Below are positions 9,447 through 17,776 of a stretch of DNA of 64,000 nt, piece after piece; positions within the stretch are counted from its first letter, which is position 1; each line of letters starts with the position of its first letter. This DNA comes from Arthrobacter sp. ov407 (GTDB taxonomy: Bacteria; Actinomycetota; Actinomycetes; Actinomycetales; Micrococcaceae), in contig NZ_FNGD01000014.1 of assembly GCF_900102895.1 (NCBI RefSeq), positions 62,001 through 126,000 of the forward strand, in the 5' to 3' direction. The position numbers and the translations under genes were made by a program. Under the pieces are notes generated by a model. That model worked only from the letters and a program-made list of their open reading frames with translations, was not told the origin of the DNA and did no database searches.

Positions 9447-10349
9447 ATGCGCACCCGATACCTTCTTCCCGTTCTCACCCTAGCCACGGCGCTCTCGCTC
9501 TCGGGCTGTGTCAACAACAGCGAACCCGCCGCCACCAGCGGGGCCACCGGGACCGCTGACGCCGTCGACGTGCAAAAGAATGACTCCATTGCCGCGTCGC
9601 TCCCGGAAAAAATGAAGAGCTCAGGCGTGCTCAACGTCGGCATGGCTAACAACTACCCGCCCAACGAGTTCAAGGACGATAACGGTGAGCCGGCAGGCTG
9701 GTCTGTTGACCTCACCAACGCCCTTGGCAAGGTCATGGGGTTGAAGGTCAACTTCGACATCGGCACCTTCGATAACATTCTGCCGGCGGTGAAGGCAGGG
9801 AAGGATGACATGGGAATGTCGTCGTTCTCCGACACGCTGGAACGCGAAAAGCAGGTGGATTTCGTGAATTACTACTCTGCCGGCATCCAGTGGGCCTCCC
9901 CGAAGGGCAAGACCGTGGACCCGAACAACGCCTGCGGTCTTAAGGTCGCCGTCCAGGCCACCACCTATGAGGACACGCATGAGGTGCCGGCGAAGTCGAA
10001 GGCTTGCACGGATGCAGGCAAGCCGGCGATCACCATCTTCAAGTACGACGCGCAGGACCAGGCGACCAACGCCCTCGTGGTGGGACAGGTCGACGCGATG
10101 AGCGCCGATTCGCCCGTTACTCTATATGCGATCTCCAAGACCAAGGACAAGCTGCAGACCGCCGGCGACGCCTTTGAGGTGGCGCCGTACGGTATGCCCG
10201 TTGCCAAGGGGAGTGAATTTACGCCGGTCCTGCAGAAGGCGCTCCAGTCGCTGATCGACGACGGCACGTACAACAAGATCCTGTCCAAGTGGGGCGTCGA
10301 ATCCGGTGGCGTGAAGACGGCAACACTCAATGTGGCAGCCAAAGGGTGA
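9447..10349 (+). CDS. ABC transporter substrate-binding lipoprotein, family 3 (polar amino acid type)
   Basis: 300 residues from ATG 9447 with an AAGGAAG ribosome-binding site. The signal peptide ends in lipobox SLSGC (Cys 21). The mature protein has the family-3 pattern: SGVLNVGMANNYPPNEFKDD, GEPAGWSVDLTNALGKVMGL, DIGTFDNILPAVKAGKDDMG, MSSFSDTLEREKQVDFVNYY. It captures a small polar ligand outside the membrane and delivers it to the permease encoded next. The linked FMN dehydrogenase and PucR regulator suggest a hydroxy-acid or modified amino acid rather than a common amino acid (inference). Confidence 0.9.
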   Translation: MRTRYLLPVLTLATALSLSGCVNNSEPAATSGATGTADAVDVQKNDSIAASLPEKMKSSGVLNVGMANNYPPNEFKDDNGEPAGWSVDLTNALGKVMGLKVNFDIGTFDNILPAVKAGKDDMGMSSFSDTLEREKQVDFVNYYSAGIQWASPKGKTVDPNNACGLKVAVQATTYEDTHEVPAKSKACTDAGKPAITIFKYDAQDQATNALVVGQVDAMSADSPVTLYAISKTKDKLQTAGDAFEVAPYGMPVAKGSEFTPVLQKALQSLIDDGTYNKILSKWGVESGGVKTATLNVAAKG

Positions 10350-10355
10350 TAGCAA

Positions 10356-11375
10356 ATGAGCGAGCCGGAATCCGACAGGATGATTGAGTCGGAACCTGAC
10401 AAGAAGCTGCGGGCCCGGAGCGGACAGGACACGGACACCTCGCCGGCGGAGGCGATAGTCGCGATCCCGCTGCGGCACCCGTGGCGGATCGTGATTGCCG
10501 TGGTTCTGCTGCTTGGGTTGGCGGTCTTTGTCCTGGACGCTGCCCAACGCTCGGACTATGGCTGGCCGGATGTGGGCAAGTACATCTTCGACCGCCGAAT
10601 CAGCCAGGCTGCGTGGGTGACGTTGTGGCTGACCATCTACTCGATGATCGGCGCGATTGTCCTGGGCCTGTTGCTGGCGATCATGCGACTCTCACCAAAT
10701 CCGGTACTGAAGAGCATTGCCTGGCTGTACATCTGGATCTTCCGGGGAACTCCCGTCTATGTGCAGCTGGTCTTCTGGGGCATCGTGGCCCTGATCTATC
10801 CGGTGTTTACGCTGGGGATTCCGTTCACGACGCCGTGGGTCACCGTACCGAACGATATCTTCACGAACCTGTTCATCACGGCGGTAATCGGGCTGGCCTT
10901 GAACGAGGCCGCCTACATGTCTGAAATCGTGCGTGCCGGCCTGTTGTCCGTGGACGAGGGCCAGGCAGAGGCTTCGACGGCCCTGGCGATGTCCTGGGGT
11001 CAGACCATGCGGTACGTCGTGGTTCCGCAGGCCATGAAAATCATCATTCCGCCTACCGGCAACGAAGTTATTTCGATGCTCAAGACCACTTCCCTGGTGG
11101 CCGCAATTCCATTGAGCATTGACCTTTACGGGGTGTCCCGTGGCATTTCAGCCGTGACGTTCACTCCGGTCCCGCTGCTGATTGTGGCTTCCCTCTGGTA
11201 CCTGCTCTTCACCTCCGTCCTGATGGTCGGCCAGCACTTCATTGAGAAGCGCTTCTCCCGGGGAACCGGACGGGTCAAGGCAAGCAAGGCACCAGCCGCG
11301 CCTGAACAGGCACCGACGGCCGGACCCGGCGCACCGGGCACACCGCTCGGCACAGATTTTGGAGGTAAGGGATGA
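10356..11375 (+). CDS. amino-acid-type ABC transporter permease
   Basis: 339 residues, starting 6 bp after the binding-protein stop. There is a charged N-terminal extension of about 45 residues, then a first membrane helix ([19 protein letters not shown]), then the conserved family-3 permease core ([56 protein letters not shown]). The EAA loop is [20 protein letters not shown]. The C-terminal 35 residues are Ala/Pro-rich. It pairs with the following ATPase, whose start overlaps this stop codon (ATGA). Confidence 0.92.
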   Translation: MSEPESDRMIESEPDKKLRARSGQDTDTSPAEAIVAIPLRHPWRIVIAVVLLLGLAVFVLDAAQRSDYGWPDVGKYIFDRRISQAAWVTLWLTIYSMIGAIVLGLLLAIMRLSPNPVLKSIAWLYIWIFRGTPVYVQLVFWGIVALIYPVFTLGIPFTTPWVTVPNDIFTNLFITAVIGLALNEAAYMSEIVRAGLLSVDEGQAEASTALAMSWGQTMRYVVVPQAMKIIIPPTGNEVISMLKTTSLVAAIPLSIDLYGVSRGISAVTFTPVPLLIVASLWYLLFTSVLMVGQHFIEKRFSRGTGRVKASKAPAAPEQAPTAGPGAPGTPLGTDFGGKG

Positions 11376-12139
11376 CGGTCGTGCCAATGGTGCTTGCGGA
11401 GAAGGTTTCCAAGAATTTCGGTTCCAACAGGGTCTTGCGCGGGATCAGCCTGGAGGTAGACCCTGGGGAGGTCCTCTGCATTGTGGGGCCCAGCGGTTCG
11501 GGCAAGTCGACGTTCCTGAGGTGTATCAACCACTTGGAAGTGGTTGATGGCGGCCGGCTTTCGGTCGATGGACAGCTGGTCGGCTACCGTCAAAAAGGCG
11601 AAAAGCTCTACGAACTCAAGCTCAAGGAAGCCGCTTTCCAACGCCAGGAAATTGGGATGGTCTTCCAGCGGTTCAACCTGTTCCCGCACCTGACTGCGGT
11701 GGAGAACATCATCCTCGCTCCCATGCGGGTGAAGAAGATTTCCAAGGCCGCCGCCACGGCAAGGGCCGTGGAACTGCTGGAGCGCGTGGGGCTGGGGGAC
11801 AAGGGCGATGCCTATCCGGCGCACCTTTCGGGCGGCCAGCAGCAGCGGGTGGCCATTGCCCGTGCCTTGGCTATGGACCCGAAGCTGATGCTCTTCGACG
11901 AGCCGACCAGTGCCTTGGACCCGGAGCTGGTGGGCGAGGTCCTGGACGTCATGAAAGGACTGGCCAAGAGTGGCATGACCATGATTGTGGTGACCCACGA
12001 AATGGGGTTCGCCCGCGAGGTGGCGGACACCTTGGTCTTCATGGATGACGGCGTGGTGGTGGAGGCCGGAGCTCCCCGCCAGATCCTGAGCGATCCGCAA
12101 CACGACCGGACCAAGGCGTTCCTCTCCAAGGTCCTCTGA
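11372..12139 (+). CDS. amino-acid-type ABC transporter ATP-binding protein
   Basis: 255 residues with Walker [11 protein letters not shown]-loop ([18 protein letters not shown]), signature [15 protein letters not shown], Walker [15 protein letters not shown] and the H-loop [12 protein letters not shown]. This is the GlnQ/HisP-like ATPase that powers the importer encoded just upstream. The start codon overlaps the permease stop by 4 bp, so the two are translationally coupled. Confidence 0.95.
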   Translation: MTVVPMVLAEKVSKNFGSNRVLRGISLEVDPGEVLCIVGPSGSGKSTFLRCINHLEVVDGGRLSVDGQLVGYRQKGEKLYELKLKEAAFQRQEIGMVFQRFNLFPHLTAVENIILAPMRVKKISKAAATARAVELLERVGLGDKGDAYPAHLSGGQQQRVAIARALAMDPKLMLFDEPTSALDPELVGEVLDVMKGLAKSGMTMIVVTHEMGFAREVADTLVFMDDGVVVEAGAPRQILSDPQHDRTKAFLSKVL

Positions 12140-12170
12140 GGCGTCACAGGGTTTCCGGGCACGGGCGGCT

Positions 12171-13550
12171 ATGGGACAGACTGTTGCCGTGAGCAACTCT
12201 CCCCGGGCGGGCCTCGCCGTCGCCGGCCTCAGCCTTGGCACCTCGCTGAACCCTCTGAACTCCTCGATGATCGCCGTCGCCCTCGTGGTGCTCCGCGAGG
12301 ATTTCGGGCTCGACGTCGCCACGGTCACCTGGGTGATCACCGCGTTCTACCTCACCTCCGCGGCTGGACAGCCGCTCATGGGCCGGCTCGCGGACCGGTT
12401 CGGCCCGCGGCGGCTGTTCCTGCTGGGCATGGCCTTGGTGGCCGTGACCTGTGCGCTCGCTCCCTTTGCGCCGAACTTCGCGCTGCTGTGTGTGGCGCGG
12501 GCGTTCATGGCCCTCGGCACAGCGACCGCATACCCGAGCGCCGTCGTCATGGTCGCCGCGCTGGCGCGGGAGGCGAACGTGAAGTCCACGCGACCGCTGG
12601 GCCGGATCCAGATGGCGAACACGTCGGCGGCTGCCGTCGGGCCCGTGGTGGGCGGCCTGCTGGTGAGCCTGGTGGGGTGGCAGGCGCTGTTCCTGGTCAA
12701 CGTCCCGCTGTCCCTGGTGGCGATCCTCGTGGTCCGGCGCTTTGCCCCGGCGGACGGTGCCCGGGAGCGCGGCCGGGTGTCGGAACTGGTGCGGGACTCG
12801 GACCTGCCTGGGATCGGCGCGTTCATCGGTGCCCTGGTGCTGGTGATGATGGCGCTGCTGAATGTGCTGCCCGCCTACCGGTGGGGGCTGCTGGGCGGCG
12901 GGCTGGTCCTCGCGGCGCTGTTCGCGTGGCGGGAGCTGCGGTTCAGCCCGCCGTTCCTGGACCTGCGGCTGCTGGGCCGCAACCGGCCGCTGCTGCTGGT
13001 CTACCTGGGCTTCGCGCTGTTCAACGGCGTGTACTATTTCGCGTTCTTCGGCCTGCCGCAGCTGCTGCAGACCGCCGGCGGCTACGATCCCGGCGTCGTG
13101 GGCATCCTCATGCTGCCGCTCGCGGCGATCTCCGTGGTCGGGACGCCCTTCGCGGTCCGCGCGATCGACAGGTTCGGCGTGCGGCGGGTGCTGATCGCCG
13201 GCGTCGTGCTGCTCATGGCGGCGTCGGCCTGCATGTGGCTGCTGACGGTGTCCCTCGCCGTCCCGCTGGTGCTTGCCCTGACCGCCCTGCTGGGTGTGCC
13301 GTACTGCGTGGTCGCCATTTCCTCGAGCCAGGGCATGTACGTGTCCACCCGGCCGGAGGAACGCGGGGTGGCCGCCGGGATCTTCCAGACCTGCCGCTAC
13401 CTGGGCGCGATCACGGCCACCGTGCTGATCGGCATCTTCTACGGCAGCGGCGTGACCCAGGCAAACTGGGGACTGATGGTGTTCGTGATGCTGGGGCTGG
13501 GTGCGGTGGTGTTTGTGGTGTCGCTGCGGTGGCGGGAGCGGCGGGCCTAA
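12171..13550 (+). CDS. MFS transporter, drug:H+ antiporter type
   Basis: 459 residues with at least twelve hydrophobic segments. Motif A-like sequence is GQPLMGRLADRFGPRRLF after helix 2. Motif D1-like LNPLNSSMIAVALVVLREDF lies in helix 1, as in EmrB/QacA-type proteins. Helix 5 contains AAAVGPVVGGLLVSLVGW (motif C, typical of antiporters). The gene starts 31 bp after the ABC ATPase and may be co-transcribed with it, perhaps exporting a by-product, but a separate role in drug efflux is equally possible. Its last 45 bp recur in degenerate form at about 14120-14163. Confidence 0.88.
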   Translation: MGQTVAVSNSPRAGLAVAGLSLGTSLNPLNSSMIAVALVVLREDFGLDVATVTWVITAFYLTSAAGQPLMGRLADRFGPRRLFLLGMALVAVTCALAPFAPNFALLCVARAFMALGTATAYPSAVVMVAALAREANVKSTRPLGRIQMANTSAAAVGPVVGGLLVSLVGWQALFLVNVPLSLVAILVVRRFAPADGARERGRVSELVRDSDLPGIGAFIGALVLVMMALLNVLPAYRWGLLGGGLVLAALFAWRELRFSPPFLDLRLLGRNRPLLLVYLGFALFNGVYYFAFFGLPQLLQTAGGYDPGVVGILMLPLAAISVVGTPFAVRAIDRFGVRRVLIAGVVLLMAASACMWLLTVSLAVPLVLALTALLGVPYCVVAISSSQGMYVSTRPEERGVAAGIFQTCRYLGAITATVLIGIFYGSGVTQANWGLMVFVMLGLGAVVFVVSLRWRERRA

Positions 13551-13636
13551 GGTCCGCCGGATGCGCGAACCGTTGATGTGCCATGGCCGGAGTGGGAAAC
13601 TTGGGCTGCGGTCTCATCCACTTTAAGGAGTCGGAA

Positions 13637-14050
13637 ATGGCTGACGGGACTGGATTGATCAAGCGGTTTTACACAGAGATAATTGGGGACGGAAATCTCG
13701 CCCTTATTGATGAGCTGGTCAGTGATGACTTTGTCGATCACGACCCCCTACCCGGACAATCGCCCGCCAAGGACGGCGTCGGGTACTTCGTCAACACGAT
13801 GCGGGCGGCATTCCCGGACCTCAAGGCCAAGACCACCGAACCTGCGCTGGTAGATGGAAATCTCGAGGCACAATACGTGGTCCTGACCGGAACGCACCAG
13901 GGAGAACTGATGGGCGTCGCGCCCACCGGTCGCAGCGTCGAATTCAGCGGCGTCGACATCATCCGCGTCGACGGCGGCAAAGTAGTCGAGCACTGGGGAG
14001 CCACGGACACCATGACCCTCATGCAACAAATCGGCGCCGTACCGAAGTAA
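13637..14050 (+). CDS. SnoaL-like ester cyclase family protein, copy 1
   Basis: ATG 13637 follows AAGGAG; 137 residues. The pattern LIKRFYTEIIGDGNLALIDE, VDHDPLPGQSP, FVNTMRAAFPDLK, PTGRSVEFSGVDIIRVDGGK and VVEHWGATDTMTLMQQIG is that of the SnoaL-like (NTF2-fold) polyketide-cyclase superfamily. These are small dimeric cytoplasmic enzymes acting on hydrophobic substrates, mostly unassigned. It is a tandem paralogue of the gene at 14366, with the same AAGGAGTCGGAAATG start context. A 15-bp unit spanning the stop codon is repeated once (14036-14065). Confidence 0.85.
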   Translation: MADGTGLIKRFYTEIIGDGNLALIDELVSDDFVDHDPLPGQSPAKDGVGYFVNTMRAAFPDLKAKTTEPALVDGNLEAQYVVLTGTHQGELMGVAPTGRSVEFSGVDIIRVDGGKVVEHWGATDTMTLMQQIGAVPK

Positions 14051-14065
14051 GCCGTACCGAAGTAA
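14036..14065 (+). repeat. 15-bp tandem repeat across a stop codon
   Basis: GCCGTACCGAAGTAA occurs twice in a row; the first copy contains the stop codon of the SnoaL-like gene. It is a recent-looking slippage duplication. Confidence 0.85.
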
Positions 14066-14087
14066 CGCGCAGCAATTTTGTGCGGCG

Positions 14088-14115
14088 AGGGGCCACTCCG
14101 CGCGGAAGGGCCCCT
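14088..14115 (+). terminator. stem-loop downstream of SnoaL copy 1
   Basis: AGGGGCC / GGCCCCT, a 7-bp stem with a 14-base GC-rich loop, 38 bp after the stop codon. It plausibly ends the first SnoaL transcript. Confidence 0.5.
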
Positions 14116-14119
14116 TGCC

Positions 14120-14163
14120 GTCATGGTGTTTGTCGTGTCGCTGCTGGGCCCGGAACGGCGGTA
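14120..14163 (+). pseudogene. remnant of the MFS gene 3' end
   Basis: This stretch translates as VMVFVVSLLGPERR-stop, matching the MFS C-terminus at about 13505-13550 (VVFVVSLRWRERRA-stop) in sequence and stop position. It precedes SnoaL copy 2 just as the MFS tail precedes copy 1, showing that the tandem duplication unit included the end of the MFS gene. The rest of the 14051-14365 gap holds the terminator at 14088 and no other coding signal. Confidence 0.65.
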
Positions 14164-14365
14164 ATCAGGGCATCTTGACACCCTCGAAGCCCCGGAATAT
14201 CTTCTGCCTTAACGAGGCTTTTCGCCCGATCCCCGCTGGCATCTCCACAGTAAGTCTCGGCGCTCCTCGCAGGCTTCTGCCCGGCGGGGGCGCCAGAAAC
14301 GAGAGCTCCCTGGGGAATGGTCTGGGGGGATCTGATTTCGGTCTCTCACCTAAAAGGAGTCGGAA

Positions 14366-14785
14366 ATGTCTGAAGGTGTTGGATTGATTGAGCGGTTTTA
14401 CAAGGACGTCATAGAGAGCGGAAACCTCGCCCTGATTGACGAGCTGGCCGCGGACAGCTATGTGGATCACGAGGAGGCCCTACCCGGGCAACCGCCGGGC
14501 AAGGAAGGCGTTAAGTACTTCGTGAACACGATGCGGACGGCTTTCCCGGACATCAAGGTCAAGGAAATCGAGCCCAGGGTGGCCGCCGGAAACATGGAGG
14601 CATGCCATGTGATTCTCACGGGTACGCATCGCGGGGAACTGGCCGGCATCCCGGCAACGGGCAAGAGCGTCGAGTTCGACTGCACTGACATCATCCGTGT
14701 CGAGGAAGGAAAAGTGGCCGAGCACTGGGGCACCACGGACAACCTGAGCCTCATGCAGCAGATTGGCGCCGTGGCGGTTGCCTGA
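14366..14785 (+). CDS. SnoaL-like ester cyclase family protein, copy 2
   Basis: 139 residues from ATG 14366 with AAAGGAG upstream. It aligns with copy 1 over its whole length (LIERFYKDVIESGNLALIDE, VDHEEALPGQPPGKEGV, FVNTMRTAFPDIK, ATGKSVEFDCTDIIRVEEGK, VAEHWGTTDNLSLMQQIG). Same NTF2-fold family, substrate unknown. The tandem arrangement plus the MFS-tail scar upstream shows local duplication followed by divergence. Confidence 0.85.
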   Translation: MSEGVGLIERFYKDVIESGNLALIDELAADSYVDHEEALPGQPPGKEGVKYFVNTMRTAFPDIKVKEIEPRVAAGNMEACHVILTGTHRGELAGIPATGKSVEFDCTDIIRVEEGKVAEHWGTTDNLSLMQQIGAVAVA

Positions 14786-14842
14786 TCAGGGCCTACGCAC
14801 GCGAGGGCGACGAACAACAGGGCCGACGCGCGCAGCAAAAAT

Positions 14843-14879
14843 GGCTGTCCACGTTCCCCGCAGGGAAACGCGGACAGCC
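14843..14879. terminator. hairpin element, copy 1 of a repeated terminator
   Basis: GGCTGTCC..GTTCCC / GGGAAAC..GGACAGCC forms a long nearly perfect stem. The same hairpin, followed by the same GTTCGACG...GTTAGGTCAGG stretch, recurs at 21618-21655. It sits between the convergent SnoaL copy 2 and SRPBCC genes and most likely is a bidirectional terminator. Confidence 0.7.
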
Positions 14880-14948
14880 GTTCGACGTCGGCAGCGTGCG
14901 ACGTCGGCGTCGATCGTTAGGTCAGGCGGCCGGCGCCGGCGAGACATA

Positions 14949-15413
14949 TCAACGACTATCTAGTACCGCCTGCAGCTTCTCAAGCGACTCAGTCCAGCCG
15001 CCGCGGTGCAGTTCAAGGCGTTCCTCCGTCAGGAAGGGTCCCTGCGAGAGCACTACGCGCGTGCCTTTGCCGGTACTCCCGAGCGAAAGGTCGACGACGG
15101 TTTCCCGGTCGTCCGGCATCGGTTCATCCCAGCGGAATGTGTACACCAGATGCCATGGAGCATCGATCTCCAGGAACTCGCCGGAGAGATGGAACAGTTC
15201 GCCGTCCGGTGGCGTCATGACGAAGCGGTAGCGGCCGCCCACCACGAGGTTGAGTTCCGCCTCGGGGATGACGAAGCCGTGCGGACCCCACCACTTCACC
15301 AGTTCGGCCGATTCCGTCAGCATCCTGAAGACTTCTTCCGGGAGAGCAGCGAGCGTGCACTCCAGGTTCAGTACCAGCCCGCCGGTTTTCTCATTCCCAG
15401 TTGGCTTACTCAT
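14949..15413 (-). CDS. SRPBCC (AHSA1-like, START-fold) protein, copy 1
   Basis: From ATG 15413 (MSKPTGNEKTGGLVLNLECT) the product has 154 residues. The AHSA1/SRPBCC pattern is clear: LAALPEEVFRMLTESAELVK, WWGPHGF, GGRYRFVMTPPDG, SGEFLEIDAPWHLVYTFRW and a C-terminal GGWTESLEKLQAVLD helix. The fold binds hydrophobic ligands or acts as a cochaperone-like module; no exact role is known. The DNA of this gene and about 90 bp upstream is repeated at 34569-35117. Confidence 0.88.
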   Translation of the reverse strand: MSKPTGNEKTGGLVLNLECTLAALPEEVFRMLTESAELVKWWGPHGFVIPEAELNLVVGGRYRFVMTPPDGELFHLSGEFLEIDAPWHLVYTFRWDEPMPDDRETVVDLSLGSTGKGTRVVLSQGPFLTEERLELHRGGWTESLEKLQAVLDSR

Positions 15414-15500
15414 CGTTCCACTCTGGCATCCTGCGGACGTTGACGGAAGCGGATCGGGCTGGCAGTCGCCTGCCACGTCGCGAGCGTCAGCAGCATGCCG
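14950..15500. repeat. duplicated block A, left copy (SRPBCC gene plus recQ tail)
   Basis: About 550 bp match 34569-35117 at nucleotide level, in the same orientation, from the 3' end of the SRPBCC gene past its start. At 15478-15500 the match includes the last codons of recQ (GMLLTLA here, GKLLTLAP in the intact gene). Similarity stops abruptly at about 15500. Confidence 0.8.
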
Positions 15501-15708
15501 CATGACCAGGAAAATTCCCCTTCGTTGTGTTGCTAGATCTAGTGTTGCTAGATCCCAGTCGCGTAGGCCTTGGGAGCTTCAGGCCGCGCTCTTCCATTAC
15601 CGTTCGCAGGCGGGTGGGGTAGTCACTGATGATGCCGTCCACGCCGAGGTCCATCAGGCGCTTCATGTCCTCTGTGGTATTGACGGTCCAGGCCGCCGAA
15701 CAAACCAC
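15487..15708 (-). pseudogene. C-terminal fragment of a glycerophosphodiester phosphodiesterase
   Basis: The 73-codon frame reads [40 protein letters not shown]. This matches the C-terminus of GDPD enzymes (WTVN...M..L...GVDGIITD.P). The barrel with the catalytic His/Glu/Asp residues is missing, and no upstream frame continues it. The C-terminal end contains a 15-bp tandem repeat ([10 protein letters not shown]) and runs into the left edge of block A. This is a non-functional remnant left at a rearrangement junction. Confidence 0.7.
15527..15554 (+). repeat. 13-bp direct repeat at a rearrangement junction
   Basis: GTGTTGCTAGATC occurs at 15527-15539 and 15542-15554, a 15-bp period. It lies just outside the end of duplicated block A and inside the GDPD remnant. 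Confidence 0.8.
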
Positions 15709-15752
15709 GGACGTCCTCCGCCGACCGTAGCGAGTCCCGGGGCCTGCAGCGC

Positions 15753-15959
15753 TCAGTCGGTGTGGCCGCGGGGTTGTTCCTGGGCGAGGGCCTTAACCCA
15801 TTCGGGGGTCACCTTGCCAAGCCGGCGGTCGGTGACTTCACGAAGCTGGGCCGCCGCGATCTGCATGGCGCGGTCATCTTCGTCGAAGACTTCTTCCGGT
15901 TCGACCTGTGAAGACGCGGCGTGTGCGCCGTGATGGACCGGGGGTGTTGCGGTGCTCAT
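15753..15959 (-). CDS. small hypothetical protein, acidic
   Basis: 68 residues from ATG 15959, preceded by GGAGGAGCAC. Its start overlaps the stop of the upstream membrane protein by 4 bp (ATGA), supporting a coupled operon. Sequence is charged and helical ([40 protein letters not shown]). No membrane segment and no recognised family. The operon structure argues that it is real. Confidence 0.6.
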   Translation of the reverse strand: MSTATPPVHHGAHAASSQVEPEEVFDEDDRAMQIAAAQLREVTDRRLGKVTPEWVKALAQEQPRGHTD

Positions 15960-16456
15960 CGTGCTCCTCCTTCACGTTCGCCGGGTTTGTGGACTTCTTC
16001 ATTGTCGCCCGGTGCGGGTTCGCCGTCCACTGTGGCGCCCGCCGGCGTGAGGCGCGCCGGAGCCACCGGCGAGGACTGCGCTTCGGCCGTCGCGCGGGCC
16101 GTACGGGCATGCGCCGCTTGGTCGAGAGGCTTCTCCGATGCGGCTTCCAGGACGGCGAGCTCGCCGTCGCCGGCCAATTCGCTTTCACCCAGGACTTTGA
16201 GGACCTTCAGCCCGATGGTGCCGCGCTTCTTGTCCCCGGAGTAGACGGCGTCCAAGGCCCACTGGGCCCGATTCCACCATTCGGCGCGGTTGTCCGCTTC
16301 AGCTTTCTGCTTCAGGGTCCGCCAGCCGATGACCCCAGCGACCACCGCGCCGAGGAGCACCGCCAGCGGGCCCAGAGCGGCAAGAATCTGCCACCACTCG
16401 GCGGGGCCGGTGTGCACGAAGACCTCGATCGGTGTCGGAGACGGAGTTGGTGGCAT
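15956..16456 (-). CDS. single-pass membrane protein of unknown function
   Basis: 166 residues. A short extracytoplasmic N-terminus (MPPTPSPTPIEVFVHTG) is followed by one membrane helix (about 24-44: ILAALGPLAVLLGAVVAGVI), a basic stop, a helical region (NRAEWWNRAQWALDAVYSGD) and an Ala/Pro/Glu-rich tail. The middle resembles a cytoplasmic helical domain found in many actinobacterial unknown membrane proteins. It sits 9 bp downstream of the sigma-factor gene and is coupled to the 68-residue gene behind it. Confidence 0.65.
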   Translation of the reverse strand: MPPTPSPTPIEVFVHTGPAEWWQILAALGPLAVLLGAVVAGVIGWRTLKQKAEADNRAEWWNRAQWALDAVYSGDKKRGTIGLKVLKVLGESELAGDGELAVLEAASEKPLDQAAHARTARATAEAQSSPVAPARLTPAGATVDGEPAPGDNEEVHKPGEREGGAR

Positions 16457-16465
16457 GCGACCAGC

Positions 16466-17612
16466 CTAAGCCGCAGCTCGGACGGTCACCGCTGCTCCGG
16501 TCAGCGCGGCGTGCTCGGACGGCGACGCCGTCTCTTCGGCGGTTGAGGGCTGGCCGCCGAATGAGTTGTCATCGTCAAGATGAGACGGCCGCAAGGCGTT
16601 GGACCGGGACGGGTGTTTGAGCTTCTCCATCGCAGAGACCTCGATCTGTCGCACGCGTTCGCGGGTCAGGCCGAACGCTTTCGCGACGGCGTCCAAGGTG
16701 TTCCCGGCACCACCATTGATGCCGAAGCGCATCGCAATGACCCGGGCCTCCCGGTCCTCGAGCGTGTCAAGGACGGCATGTACTTGCGCCTTCAGCTGTT
16801 GGTGGAAGAGTAAATCGAACGCGTCAGGATCAGAAGGGTCCAACAGCTGTTCGGCCCGAGTTTCAGTTCCGCCCCGGCCGTCAGGCACTTCGGAGTCCAG
16901 CGAATAGACCGACGTATCCAAGGTCAACAGATACTCAATCTTTGCGAGCGAATTGTTCGTCAGCTGGCCAAGCTCCTCGTTGCTGCAGACGGTCCCGGTC
17001 AGAGCGGCCGTCCGTTGCGCTGACGTCACTTTTTGCAGTTGATCGACGACGTTCACTGGCAGCCGGATAAGACGCGACTGATTAGCCAGCGCCCGGATGA
17101 TGGCGCTCCGGATGAACCACGTGGCGTGGGTGGAGAATCGGAAACCCATGGTGAAGTCGAACTTGTGGACGGCTTTGAGCAGTCCTAGGTTTCCTTCCTG
17201 GATGATGTCCTGAAGGTCGAGGCCCCGGCGGGTGTAGTGCTTGGCGATGGACACTACGAGCCGAAGGTTGGCGTGGAGAAGCGCGTCGGCGGCACGGTTA
17301 CCCAAGAGGACGATGGTCCGAAGCTCACTGACGTCCTGCCCCGGCCGGGATGTACAGTCCGCCAAGAGGTGCTCCGCGAAAAGCCCCGCCTCGATTTTCT
17401 TGCGCCAGTTCCACTTCTTGCTCAACGGTGAGCAAGTCGTATCGGCTCAGCCGACGCAGGTAGTCCGCGACGGCGTCGTCGGTGAACCCGCCGCCTGCAG
17501 CCAGTAATTCCGGCCGGCCAGAGTCGTTCCGCTCAAAGGATTCTGGGACCGAGTCCGCTACAGCAGGCGGGGACGGCGTTCCATCGATTGCCTCATGGAT
17601 CAGGTCAGCCAT
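16466..17612 (-). CDS. sigma-70 family (group 2-like) RNA polymerase sigma factor, frameshifted near the N-terminus
   Basis: The intact frame from ATG 17425 encodes 319 residues with region 2 ([60 protein letters not shown]), region 3 and region 4 ([40 protein letters not shown]). Region 1.2 lies in another frame starting at ATG 17612 ([28 protein letters not shown]). Removing one base from the T4 run at 17395-17398 joins the frames as [16 protein letters not shown], the expected family sequence. This is therefore a one-base insertion in a homopolymer: real mutation or sequencing error. Without region 1.2 a primary-like factor should work poorly. The two small genes downstream may share its transcript. 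Confidence 0.82.
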
Positions 17613-17689
17613 GTCATCCCCTGTCGGACGGTTCAAGCTACTGAAGCCAGACTAAGAGGCCGGTGCGACAATTTCGGGGGCGATGGCGG

Positions 17690-17776
17690 ACTCTGGAAGG
17701 GCGGTCGAGCCCACCGGCCGCAGCGTCGATTTCAGCGGCATCGACATCATCCGGATGGCGCAGGACATGGACCTCG
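17690..17776 (+). pseudogene. fragment of a third SnoaL-like gene
   Basis: At about 17701-17775 the plus strand encodes VEPTGRSVDFSGIDIIRM and then drifts (AQDMDLVG). SnoaL copy 1 reads VAPTGRSVEFSGVDIIRV at the same place. Neither the N-terminal half nor the C-terminal EHWG motif remains. It ends where duplicated block B begins. Confidence 0.65.

Noticed and set aside
12488..13576. 362-codon frame overlapping the MFS gene on the same strand
   Set aside because: Arg/Gly/Pro-rich product without motifs; the MFS frame has full family features.
16466..17612. Programmed ribosomal frameshifting in the sigma gene
   Set aside because: No slippery heptamer with a downstream stem was evident, and bacterial sigma factors are not known to use it; mutation or read error is simpler.
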